64,000 nt of DNA from Rhodosorus marinus (Eukaryota > Rhodophyta > Stylonematophyceae > Stylonematales > Stylonemataceae), in contig JAMWBK010000013.1 of assembly GCA_029953675.1 (NCBI GenBank), positions 248,001 through 312,000 on the forward strand, written 5' to 3'. Below, piece after piece: positions 11,021-22,834 of the stretch. The stretch's first letter is position 1. Each line of letters opens with the position of its first letter. A model generated the notes under the pieces. It saw only the letters and a program-made list of their open reading frames with translations. It was not told the DNA's origin and did not search any database. The translations under genes and the position numbers were made by a program.

Positions 11021-12420
11021 CTTTTCACACAACAAACCAAAAAACCAAAAACACCACGTAAAGAACAATCCTCAATGACAACGCAAACAAAAAAAACTTC
11101 AGCTAGACACCAATCTAATGAATTGACACTCCCCTCTCTCCCTCCTTCCCCCCTCCCGCCCTCTCTCTCCCTCTCTCTCTCTCTGTCTCTTCCCAAACCC
11201 CAACCTCCCCTCGATCCTCAGCATAAACCAAAAGCCCTATTTATATACACCTAACCAAGTCGCCAAATCTCAACCCAAAACCCCCTCCAAACGACGCTAA
11301 AAATATACATTTCATCTCTTCTCGAGTTCTTTATCAGTTTTCAGTAAAATATCTGCCCCAACCTCCCCAATGAGCTTCCACAACGCTTGTCACTATATAA
11401 CCCTTTTTCCTGAAAAAATAGTGCGGCCAAAAATATTATCCCATACCCGGGCTAATGGTACCTCTTACCCCGAACAACCCCCCACGTCTTGTTACAGCCG
11501 GGCCCGAATGTTATTAATCTTGTAAACAAATATGAAGCTTTTCCAAACATTAGTTTGTTGAACTCCCCCCTACTTTTTTGTTCCAACTTGATCGTAAGAT
11601 CCTTCGACATGATGGGGGACTATCGGGGTTTTCAATCTCATCATTTTATTGACAGTTGCTCCCCCAGATTAGACGTACCATTTTCGTAACTTAACATATT
11701 TTATGAAAAAAGATCATTAATTACGAACTCTATTACTTTTATCCTTTTATTTCACTCAAATATAGTCCATTTATAGATAAGAACTGACGTAGTTTAGAGA
11801 AGTGGTAAGAGAAATTAGAGGGGCTATGTTTATGAGAATGTTGGGTGGAAGATCTTGTCAGAAAAGATGGCATATCTTATAGAATATACCTTTAAAGAAA
11901 ACAATTGGCAGGGTATAGTTCTTTTTTTCTCCTGAAGAAAAAACGCTTCTAGTCAAATATCTTAATTAAAAGGGTACAGAATTGAATTAGTAATAAAATA
12001 TTGAGTCTTGCATGATACTAGTCCGGTAATATAAGCCCACGTGTCTTTTTATTTTGCTTTTTTAGAATTATTGAATTTTCAAGGGTTTACGACTGTGCAT
12101 CAAACAAAGTGTTTTCGTTGATACGACTCGGTATGGTTTTGTTTATGAAAAAGGTCACGTTCTCGTAAGCTTTCGAAGGATACATGAAATTATTTTCGAA
12201 ACGGCTGATCTCCTGTTCTGAATAAATGAAAGGGTTTAAGCTGAAAGAGGTGGATGTATTTGTTTAGAAGTAATTAAATTGAATATCAGATTGTGTTCGT
12301 AAATATCTTCCAATCATGTTGAGGATGACTGGTGTTTCGTGCAGTTAAAATAATTTAATTAGAATTTTTGTTGACGGGGCTAAGCGGGTTGGTCTTGAAC
12401 CACCCTGACGCCCAGCGCCC
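11021..12420. other. Intergenic spacer with C/T-rich leader and AT-rich core
   Basis: Bases 11130-11215 are a C/T tract on the plus strand, hence a G/A-rich leader for the minus-strand CBS gene. A TATATAAAT element on the minus strand is at 11247-11239. From about 11300 to 12400 the sequence is AT-rich with no credible coding exon. Confidence 0.6.
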
Positions 12421-12423
12421 AGG

Positions 12424-12860
12424 GACTCAGCAGGCTGCCCTGAGGCAACTGCACGCCAGGGTCAGAGGGTCTTCCTGGGGACCAAAGACCACCCCGATCC
12501 TAGCTACCCTCAGGAACGTCCGCCCACTCACCAATGCAATGTGATGAGATGAACTCCGCAGCGGCGATGTAGGATACCGGGATCCCCAGCCCGCGGCAGG
12601 GACTGCACGCGATGAGATGAAGTCCACATGCGCTTTGGAAAGTCCTTCTTTCTCCTTTTTTTGTCTCGTAGGCGGAATTTGAAATTCCGCAGGCGGTCTA
12701 TGGCTTACGTCATCATAGAGATGAGTGCACGAATTCAGCGTCAATAACGGCATGGAGCTCTTGGCAGTAAACTCCCGGGCGTTGTAGAGTTGAAAATTAG
12801 TAATAAAATATTCAGTCCCGCGTGATATTGCTCCGAGTTCTAGTTTCCTTGCATGTTGGC
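12424..12860 (-). pseudogene. Small retroelement fragment
   Basis: On the minus strand the segment HVDFISSRAVPAAGWGSRYPTSP (split by drift, near 12570-12640) followed by a GPQEDPLTLACSC-like stretch (near 12440-12480) resembles the region between reverse transcriptase and the C-terminal tail. It parallels the ARLLS...GGGTWPRDFPS part of the relic at 1.9-3.8 kb. Only about 150 codons are comparable and the similarity is weak. This is a tentative scrap of the same class of element. Confidence 0.35.
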
Positions 12861-13505
12861 TTTGGCACGGAGCACAGAGTACCGCTGATGCACCAAGATA
12901 CCGTACCCCTAGAATCGCTGCCCTTATCGTTTCCAAACCGATCAAGAAAAGGAATACCTGCTCTGGATATCAAATTTCAACCGATCTTCTATCGAGAACC
13001 AGCCCCCAAAAGAAGAAAGGTTATGTGGACAGCAGCTATATCACTCAGGGACAAGAATGTAACAGCATCACACTTCATATCCGGCCTGGAAAGCTCCGAA
13101 GCAATTCCTTTCCATCCTTAACGAACCTCTTGTCACTCAATCGGAGCCCTCAAAGTCACCAACAGTTGCGCTCCCTTTGCACTGGCTTTTGCACAGACAT
13201 CACCGGCAATCGATTTTACTTCCAAAAAATAAAAACAACTCTCGTGAAAGTTCCCGTAGTGCTTCAGGGTGAATTAAGGAAGCCTAAGGTTTGTTTTTCG
13301 CCGACCGTCGTCATCCATTCCTGTTCGTAAGGGGAAAGCTTTGGGAGGGTTAAGAGACGGTTTCTCATCTACTAGCCTAAGCATCTAACAAAAATTACGA
13401 CAGGACAAGAGGAAAAGAGAAAGCACAGGAGCAAAACGACGATGTGGTTTTTGAGATGTGAATGAGGCAAAGGCAAGCGAAGCTAGTACATTCTCTTCGA
13501 GCTCG
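12861..13505. other. Intergenic spacer before the dioxygenase gene
   Basis: No gene is recognised. A short open frame at 13025-13330 has no recognisable motif. The last 100 bases (13400-13505) are purine-rich on the coding strand, as in other leaders here. Confidence 0.4.
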
Positions 13506-15173
13506 ATGGTCCTCCTGAGTGCATTTGTCCAAATTCCAGGAGGAATCCTAGTCCGTTGTGGTGTTTCGGCACGTAGAAAAAGAGTGGACCCGATCTGTAC
13601 ATCAAATTTTAGAAACACTGGTTCAGATTTGGAGGTGAGAATTCTTCTTCGTTGGTTTCACATGCGTTAAAAATGTAGTTCTTAGTGAGCGGGGTGTCTT
13701 CGTTGTTTCTCTGGCAGGCTCCGTTCACACTTGACGCGGGCTCCGACGAAGACTACAGCCAGGAGGATGTCGATAGCATTCTTGCGAACGCTGGTTTTAC
13801 AGTTGCAAAGCAAAAACCGAAGAAGGCGGTTGAACCTGAAAGCGGTAAAAAACCCAAGATAGCAAGGAATCGATCCGTGACCAACAAGGACATCATCCAG
13901 TTTGAACGCGAGGGCCATGTCGCGTGCAGAGACCTGCTCCTAGAAGAACAGGTCGAGGACCTCAGAGAGAAGACATTGAAGGTGTTCGAGGACCGGCTCC
14001 TGGAGTCTTATCAACAGAAATGCAGCGTACTAGGTCTTGGGACTCCCGGAACACTCGCGGAAGCCAAAGAAAGTCTCGAAACGGTCGACAACGACAAAAT
14101 CCCGTTTTTGCAGCTCTTCAACCTCCGGAAAATGAATCCCTCGCTGTTGATACCAGAGCAACTGGCTCAAGCCGCTGCCACCCTGCTCGGCTCGAAGCGG
14201 CTACGTGTCTACCAAGACTCGGTACGAACATACTGCCTGGCAGGTTGAACCAGTTAGGAGTTTTTCCACCTGACTTCTTGTCTTCCACTCCAACGCAGAT
14301 TTTCGTCAAACGAGGAGGTGACGGACCTACATTATGGCACTCAGATCTGAACATGGCACCTCTAGATACAAACAGATTCGTAACAGCATGGATTCCGCTT
14401 CATCCGGTGACCGAGGAACTAGCTCCGCTCTGCTTTGCTACCGGCTCCCACACAGACTTTTCCGGGTGCTACTGGAAGGGACGACAGTTTTTGAGAGGTG
14501 GGACATAGTAGCTTCCTCGCCTTTGGGAAGAAGAAATTCATTCGTTTCATGAGCACAGTCTGCTTTGAGGCTACTCATGGGCTTAGTGTGGTGATCATTA
14601 ACCGTACTAAGCGGACTAATGGAGTCGATGATGGCCGTACTCAGCGGGATGGGACAGGGGTTTCTTCTCAACTCACAAGCGCTTTCCTTCTTGCTCACGT
14701 CGCTCAGAGGAGGACCTGTCCAGCCGCTACCAGGTGCAATCATACAGCCCCTTGAAGATCGGTGATGTGACGTTTCATCATGGTGGGTGTTAATCAGCCG
14801 TGAAGTTTACCGGCTGAGAAACATCTTCTTACAGCCAGTGTTTGGTGTGTTCCTAGGATGGACTTTGCATGGCACCGACGGAATGGATCTGACCTGTGAT
14901 CCCCGAATCGCTTGGACGGTTAGTTTTTTTTGTGAGGAGTCTACACGGCTCTTACCAGAGCGATTCTGGAGCGATATTCCGACGGAGGATAGGATGTCAT
15001 ACCAGAGGTGGATCAAGGTGATGTTCCACTCTTTCACAGGTTTGAAACTCATTATTCTAAAGATGGTGCCCTCTTGCCTGCTGCCCTTCGGACAGGAGGT
15101 CAAGACCAGCAAGCCGCTCAACCATCCAGATCTCGAGGTTGTGTTTCCAGTTCCAAAGAAGAAGATGGGATGA
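13506..15173 (+). CDS. Phytanoyl-CoA dioxygenase (PhyH) family protein
   Basis: Six exons (13506-13634, 13718-14221, 14299-14497, 14708-14782, 14857-15017, 15096-15173) join in phase to 381 aa. The family are Fe(II)/2-oxoglutarate oxygenases that hydroxylate acyl-CoAs or small metabolites. The helical N-terminal part starts VTNKDIIQFEREGHVACRDLL. The iron ligands appear as WHSDLN (His225, Asp227) and WTLHGTDG (His307). The 2-oxoglutarate Arg is in DPRIAWTVSFF (Arg319). Before these lie a leader exon of 43 aa, hydrophobic then basic and possibly a targeting peptide, and an acidic/lysine linker. The set of active-site residues is complete, so it should be active. The substrate cannot be told. 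The last intron (15018-15095) was chosen because it keeps the frame through LNHPDLEVVFP to the stop. Confidence 0.85.
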
Positions 15174-15884
15174 CTCGACGTCATCTTACGCGCTGGACAT
15201 CATGATGAGAGAGACACCAAACTGTTTCCAGAAGCTGCCACCCCATTGCATAAATGGGTTTATCGAGCCAGATGAAAACCAATCTTTGGATGAGATTCAC
15301 CGATCTCCCCGCGCACGACGAGGAGGATACCCGGAGGAAGCCTACCTACCACCGCACCCACCTCGAAATGTAATTTATTCTTTGGACGAGTTTAGAACGG
15401 ATAACTAGAGCTGGTGGCTCTCCAACGGCCAACTGAGCCGAAGCCCTTCCACACGATCGACTCCGCTAGTGAGCACAACTCTTCGCGAGAGTCAATAGGA
15501 TGCTTAGATGGTTTCTGGCTTGCTATACACTGGCTGTGGCTAACCGCTGGTTATGAAAACACTACAAAGTCTGAGTAGTATCTAACCAGAAAACCACTAT
15601 TCTGTTTGTCTTTCTGGACGATAAAAGATACTCTATATCTAGAGAAAGCTGGTAGAAACAGTCGGAAATCCTGGAGTCTTCTGGGCTGTATCCTCGTCCT
15701 CCCTCTTCAGGGTGGTTGGATTTATGTGCAATGCTTCAGGGATGCGGAAGGGGAGTTGGGGATGGTATTGGTAAGAGATCTGGGAGCGTAAATGGCTGCA
15801 TAATGTCGTGGTTGGAATTCGACCAGTTCTATCCTCCTTCTTGAGACCTTTTGACTCGTCCTTCCCCTGGGGTTGTGAGGAGAG
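15174..15884. other. Spacer; may hide 5' exons of the next gene
   Basis: No independent gene is seen. SZT2 proteins of animals have about 100 residues before the point where the next gene model begins, so a missing 5' exon could lie here. I could not identify one. Confidence 0.3.
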
Positions 15885-18800
15885 ATGGAGCTGGATGATG
15901 CTGATAGTGGCGTGGTAGAGTTCGGTGGACGTACTGACAGCCGGAGCCGCGCGATTACTGTCGTTGTTCACGCGGATTCAGCTGCGGCAATGGTGGAGTG
16001 TAGTACTGGACAGGTAGGCAAGAGATCTACGAGCTCATCCCGCTGTATGGGATGGGGTTGGAACGCGAGAACCTTACTGACATAAATTGGTACCCTTGCG
16101 GTTCCTCCTTTCTGATTTCTTTTGCGGGACATATCTATAGGTCCTGTTTAGAAATTTACAGCAGGCAATGGAATCCTGTGTGGCGGCGATACTCGACATG
16201 GCCGATGACCTGAACGAGGAGGTTGTCCTTTCCATAGTGATCGGCCTCTCGGTTGATTCCATCCGGGAAACAAAATGCGTTGTCTACAGGGAAAAGTCCT
16301 TTCAACGTTCACAGATCTTCACCGTCCTCGATCCAATGTTGTTCGAAGCCCAAGTCAGGCTCAGCGAAATGATCCAGAGATCATCGGTGAGAGACTCCCA
16401 GTTTACGTTTCAATTCTAAAAAAAAAATCACGGCACCAAAACTGAATCGTTTATTTCCTGTTTTCAATAGTTAACTAACTCTGAGTCGACAAGTGGCTTG
16501 GTACTCCTAGACTTAGTTCGAGCTGGATTAGTTTGTACACCGCCATCGGGTGGTGAGGTAGGTCAGCTGAATTGTGACTTTCGTCAGCCTATCTGCCTTC
16601 TAAAGGAGCATTTTTTTGTTGTCTTTACTGTATGTAAGGTCATCTTGGTGACTGTAGATGAATACTCGAGGCAGAACCAGTCTAGTTGCTCTGCTCTGTC
16701 CTTGGTTTCGGCACTGATCAGCAGACGGACCCGGTTGAGCGCGATCATTGGGCATGGATCTGGCGGTATTGGGAACATAAGGGACAACTCCCTCTTGAAG
16801 TTCGTATCGAGGGCGAGCGGAGGTGTTATGACCAACGCTCACGAGGTTCGACTTCTCAGACATCTCTTCTCCAACGGTACCGGAGCGCCCAGGATCTTTC
16901 GATGTACGTGAAAACAAGATATGATGGCCATGACTGACGGAAAAGGGGCGAAAAGGCTGAAACTGTCCTGTGCTTTTGCCGTCCCGACTCGTAGGGTCTT
17001 CCTCGTTTCCTTTCGCAAGCGAAGAACTCACGGAGTACACCGACGATTCATCGATTGAGCTGACCGATTGCATCCAGCACATTCGGACGATTCAAAGCTC
17101 AAAAGGCGCAGATTTTCCATGGAAAGGGCACCCGCCAAAGACCGCGCTGATGGAGGAAGTGGTGCGAACGTACGTAATAGATCGCGGTAGTGTAGACAGC
17201 ATCAACGCAAGGAGGTTTTCCATCGGTTTCTTTGAAATTAACGAAGAAAACCTCATAGCCAGAGCAATCGAGCGAAGGAGCTCTCAGCTAATTGCAGATA
17301 TGAAGGTTTGCGCGCGACGTTAAGCTCCTCTCGTTGAAACAATGGCACATTGGCTTTCGCTCTCCGCCCCAGAAGTTTAAGGAGAACGCTTACCCTTTTT
17401 CTGTTCAGGACTTTGCGATACAGGAGATGCTGCTGCCGCTCCAGCCAAACGTCTACATTCTGAGCAGAATCGCTCACCGGGATGACGCGGCCGGGGGAGG
17501 GGGAAAAGCAGTTGTTCAGCTTTGCCTCTGCGCGAATGTCCATGTACTTCGCCTCTTTCGTCCCCGTCGTCTTGCGAAACAGCACGAGCGTTACCTACTC
17601 ACGTCGATGAGCGAGAAAGTCACACTCAAGCTGTCGATAATCAACAAGACCGTCGCCAGGATACAGAAAGTTGACACCAGCTTGAGCCTGCTCTGCGCGG
17701 TACCACGCAATCCCGGCTCCGACGCCATCACAACCATCCTCTTGAACAGCGGAATCGGTCGCGCTGACTGGCAAAAACTCTTCGATGTTCGAGCCTTCCA
17801 TGCGGTATGTGTCACCCCCATTTCGGAGCTGTTAAAGACAGGTCCTATCCTGTCTACATCGACTCGGCGATCGTCTTTCCACCGGCCGTCAGCGCGCGTG
17901 CATTAACTCACCTGCTCTTATCCATTCAAACCCTAGGTCTCCCCGTCCCCGCTTGGGAGTAGCCAGGGCGCACTTGACAGCAAGCTAATCCCTAGTTCCT
18001 TCATGAAGCAGCCCGATGGAACATGTATTGCTCTCAAAACTACAACTAGTAACTCAAGTGACGATGACCAACAGGGCTACTCTTTCGTGCTGCTCTCAAC
18101 GGAGTCACAAGCACCAAGGTTGTGGACTTTCACGCTCGCGGCGTATCGACTGGATACGGCTGGCTTCCAGTCGACGGTTGACGAAATATCGGATTTCCTT
18201 GTTGAGCACCACTTTGAGGTACAGTACCGACGCGAAAGTGCGTTCTGAAATCTCTGGCCTTCGTCCGACTGTATCGTCCTGCTGCCCGTGTTCTGGATTG
18301 CGTTCACAGGTCTTTGACCTCGACGTAGCTCCTTTTGAGCTTCTCGGGATACCGACGAAGAGCATATCAATTTCCTCATATGTGTCGGAGGACGCTGACG
18401 CGGAGGAAGACCAGCTAGCTTCTTCTCTCTTCAGGACGGAAACGTGGAGGTACGAATCCAACAGTTTTTCGAAAGAAAACGGGTGAAGAGAATTTTCACT
18501 GAGCATGTCGCGATCCGTTGCTCGATCTACAGCTTCGATGTTGGCAACTCGGGCCTTGTGTTGAGGCTCGCTGTGGCCATAGGGCGCTCGAGAAAGCTCG
18601 TGGGGTTCATACCTCTGGACGAAGAGCTGCCAAGTCATGGCCGGAAGCAGCAATACCTGCTGAACACTGATGAGGGAGGTGAGGGCCCCTTGCCGTCTAC
18701 AACGTGGGACTTGTACGTTATCAAATCGTTTACATTTGTTGCGGGCCATGTTCGCCTGTTTTGGGCCCAGGAGTTTGCTTCTATGTGATGACTGTAGGGG

Positions 18801-21694
18801 CTCAGGATGATCCGTACGTATCGTGCATGGTGCGAGTACATCCGAAGATTGATTCTGAAAAGGCACGAAGCCTTTACGAGAGAATACGAGAAGAGGATAC
18901 TTCGCTCTCGAGAGCACTCCTGACTGTAGCACGTGCAGGTTTGAACTTGGCAGCCCACGGCTTCTGATGCTGTCAAATGTTTCAGTAACTGACCCAGGTG
19001 TCTCTCTCTCTCTCCGTCTGCCGCAAAGGAGACTCGAGTTCATCCACCGAAGGCGGTCTACCGGAGGACTTGATCCGACTCATTGATCCATCGTGGGTGC
19101 GCAATGGGAACTGGTGTTCGACAGAGATGAGGTTTCGGGCCCCATCTGGCCTCTTGGCCGCTTCTCTTTATTTCGAGCTTGTGCTGGAAGAAATGGAAGC
19201 TGATGATAGGTCACACAGATTGAACTTTGAGGACGACCGTGAAAACCAGCTCTCGGTCATGGATTCTGGCAACGCTGCAGAGGCGAGTGATGGCTTCCAG
19301 TCTGAGACTACATTTGTGTTGCTGGAGAAGGGACTAAGCACACTGCCCGTTGCAACCATTCGCCGACTTGTTCAAGAGAAGCACGCTGAGGTCACAGCTG
19401 AAGCTGGCGATGAGGATCGTGCGCGAGAAGCAAGGTTCATGGAGATTGAATTCGCCGTGCTTTCTGCGCCGCTTGCTTGGATTTCGGGAGGGTGGAGCAA
19501 AGGTGAGAAGAAGATGTGATCAGGTCACGACGTGGTGTTAGTGGTTGAGCTAACCCAACACGATCCCTCGCTATGCTCGAGAAGATCACTCTGGAGCAGT
19601 TCTCAGCCAGACCCGTCGCGACACGGAAGTCATCAAACCTATAATTTACAGGTGTGAGGCCATCCACCGCTACAGTCTATCAAAGGCCATATCAATGGCT
19701 ATTCGGAAAGGCTGGTCCTACTCATCGGATGACCTTGACATGGCCTTGAAGGTCTGCTCCCCAGAGAGGATGAACCTCGAGCCCCAACGCTTCCTCATGT
19801 CCACCGCCAAGGTATCCGAGCTGCATCTCTACAGAGGTATGGCTTGCACACTCCTTTTTTCGGTGGTACATGGGACCTACTGTACTTAGGGTTGTTGACT
19901 GACTGCGTATGCGTTTCTCCACAGCGACAACATCCGCGCTAATTCGAACTCTAGTTGAGGAATCGAGAAGCTTCACCCTTTGTGAAGACGGCGAGAACCA
20001 CTCAAAGTATTGCTTTACCGGCCGTAGAGGAGCCCTGGAGGACACGCCTGTGTCAAGTGCAGAGATTACTGATGACGGGCAGCGGGCAGGCCAAGGTGGG
20101 ACAGGCCCCGAGAGCTCGATTACTGTCGAGGATAGGCGGGAGGACGTCGAGGACCATAGCATACCTCCGATTTTCCTCATTGTAGAAAAGACCAACGTTT
20201 TGTGGGTATATAGAGGACCTAGTAGCCGTAGTTCGCATGGGGAGACATCTCCTAGAGGTCATCTGGACGATCTGATCTACGTGCTTCGCGCGGCGGTAGC
20301 GGATATCTCGTATCTCCGTGATGGTCGCAGGTCCCTGAGCTTGTCAGTTTCATCCTTTGTGGTTTTTGAAGAGTTTTACGAGTCGTTTGGAGCGTGGCTT
20401 ACGTCCCTAGGACTGAGCGAGAAGGTCCAGCAGGGGTTCACAAGCCACCGGTTCATCGACATGAAACCAAACCATCCGAAACTGAGCATGTTCCTGAAGG
20501 AGAGTGCTGGGAGGCAGTGGAAGCTGAGCTTGTACGTTTGGACGGAAGCCGGAACATCGCTACTTGAAGAAGATCACACCCAAAGGACCGCGCTGCGTGC
20601 TCTGCTAGGATGCGGATCATTCGCGTTCGATTACGAAGTACAGACGGCATACAACCTCATCGTCGCTGAAGACAAAGCCAAGATCAGTATGGGTCTCAAC
20701 CACGTGGAGAGGCTCCTCAGCAGACCGAATCTTCCGATCGGGAGGCACGCCATCCTTGTGTCTCTCGAACTTGAGGTATGCAATTGGAGCAAAAGCACGC
20801 TGATGAGTTTTGCTGGATCGAGGCTCATGCTCTCCTTTGCATTTCGCTTACAAGATACCACTGGAGCAGGAGCTTACGGCATGTCGTAGTACTATTGAAA
20901 CCGTGATGGCGAGGCTGGTAGGTGTATCCTTGCGTCTAGGAGTGACAAATCTATTTCTGGAGGAATCCAAGTCTCGTCGAATTAGAGCGTTCATCAATCC
21001 AGCGTTTGCGGTGCCCGGGAGCGAGGAGCGGGGATTTCTGACGGTGAAGATTGATCCCCAAGGGTCGTCAATGACAATTGCACGAGCCCGTATTCGCGCG
21101 GGGCTCCTGGCTAATCCCAGCGCTGAGTACGTCTCGAGGGGTCTGGAGCACGTGGTCCATTTGAGGAGAGGAAAGCAGGCCCTGGAGAACAGCGCGGAGG
21201 CCATGGTCAGAAGAATGATTGGCGAGACCACAGCTGAGTTGACGCGGGACAGACTTTGGACAGATTTGTTCCTCCAGTCGGGACGTTCATTCTCTCAAGA
21301 TGAGAAGGTTTCACAAGTGCATCAGCTGAGGACCTTGGTTACCCTAAGGAGACTGAACGGAGAGACTGGAATCTCGCCTGAAATCCATCTGCCTACACAG
21401 GAGCGTGACGGCATCACCGCAGACGATGTCCTAACCTGGCTAGAGAAATCTCGGACCCATTTTCACCTGGTGAGAACGGCGACGCCAGATGGGACTCCGG
21501 TTGCGCTCATCGTCCATCGACGCCACGTTCATCTAGCACTGTTGGAGATCATATGCCCTACCGGAACGAGAGAACCGGAGCTTTATATATGGGCGAAAAC
21601 GGCCTCTCCAAAGTGTGAAGCTGCAGGAATTGATACCATAACGGCGTTTGTGAACGTGCTGTGCCTGTTCCTTTGGCACCTCTCGGCACCGTGA
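15885..21694 (+). CDS. SZT2-like protein (KICSTOR subunit homologue)
   Basis: Fourteen exons join in phase to about 1530 aa: 15885-16013, 16141-16386, 16471-16557, 16639-16876, 16995-17305, 17409-17804, 17937-18218, 18310-18381, 18435-18678, 18771-18938, 19029-19502, 19582-19836, 19925-20775, 20855-21694. In animals SZT2 anchors KICSTOR, which brings GATOR1 to lysosomes to restrain TORC1. Collinear resemblance to remembered animal SZT2 includes ECSTGQVLFRNLQQAMESC, then SGLVLLDLVRAGL followed by VILVT, NIRDNSLLKFVSRASGG, SIINKTVARIQKV and DWQKLFDVRAF. The C-terminal third (exons 13-14) has no motif I can name. It is about half the length of the animal protein, so domains may be lost or 5' exons missed. 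The exon 8/9 intron is only 53 nt. The assignment rests on pattern memory, not a search. Confidence 0.65.
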
Positions 21695-22834
21695 TGCCTT
21701 TATCAATGGGAGGTGGCACCCTCGACGCACGAGAATTTTACAGCTTTTTTTATACCTTCTTATACTTTTTATTACTATATCTAAGGCCGATTCACTCTAG
21801 AATACTCATTTTATGTACAGATGTAAACCATAATATTCCAAAATCCTCTTCAAAACCGATACAATACCTCTTCTCCGTAGATCTAGGCGCTTTTAGTTTT
21901 TGTGATTTTATTAAGCAAATGGACGACATCCGACTGATCAATTCGGCCGATGCAGATTTGAAGACAACCTGTCCATATTACCCGTCAGTCCAGGACCGTT
22001 GACCATCGCACGGTAAACTGAAGCAGACAATAAAAGGTGACGTAAACGCAGGTGTCTTGTGAAACTGGGAGAGGGTCGGCGCTCTCTCCCAGGTAAACGA
22101 GAAGGGAAGCCAAGCAAGGCAGGATGTTTCAGATCACGGAGGTGCATGCAGGCGCTGAGAAGGAAACAAAGAAGTGGAGGATGGGGAAAACCGCCGTCAG
22201 TCGCTTCACAGAGAGGCTGAAGGTATGGGTGGAGAAAATGGACTCGATTTGAAAGGTGTCGAAGACGTAGTGAGCGTTACGTTAGTCTGGGGTTCTATTT
22301 TACTTATTCCAACGTCTCTAGCAGAAACGTCTCACGGTATTATCGCACATCTCTCCCATCGCCTTCTGTTCCGACATAGCGAGCACACAGTCGAGTCGAA
22401 TAATAACGTCCTCTTAAAATAAGAACAAACAACCAATTTACAGGGCAGTACTCGTTATATCCAATAATAATTATTCCCGCTAACTCAATCCAATCATACT
22501 TCACGTAGGGAACAATAATCCAAACTTTACGACATCCACAAAATACCATGGACAATAGATCTTCGGTTCGGCTTGGAAAATAACTGAGGGGTACAATATT
22601 TCCACCAAAACCGTAAAACTAGGTAATAATTAATATAAAACATATTATTATACATTTCTGGTGGATAAAGTACGGGTGCAGAACTCGAGAAAAATCTGGA
22701 ACCAAATACCGGTGACGATCAGTATCCTCGCATATATAGCCAAGGGGTGGAAGCAAAACCCAATAGTGCTTAATAATTTCAGAAAAGCAATAATTAATTT
22801 TTGTATTGAATGAACTCAGGGGGGTATTAATTCT
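21695..22834. other. Intergenic spacer, AT-rich
   Basis: No coding exon or RNA gene is recognised. Bases 22400-22800 are AT-rich. A short purine-rich stretch lies just before 22835. Confidence 0.5.

Noticed and set aside
15018-15039. 22-nt intron in the dioxygenase gene
   Set aside because: A normal 78-nt intron (15018-15095) restores the frame and a family-like C-terminus.
18105-19043. 312-codon minus-strand open frame
   Set aside because: It is antisense to the SZT2-like exons, which have matching phases and family patterns.
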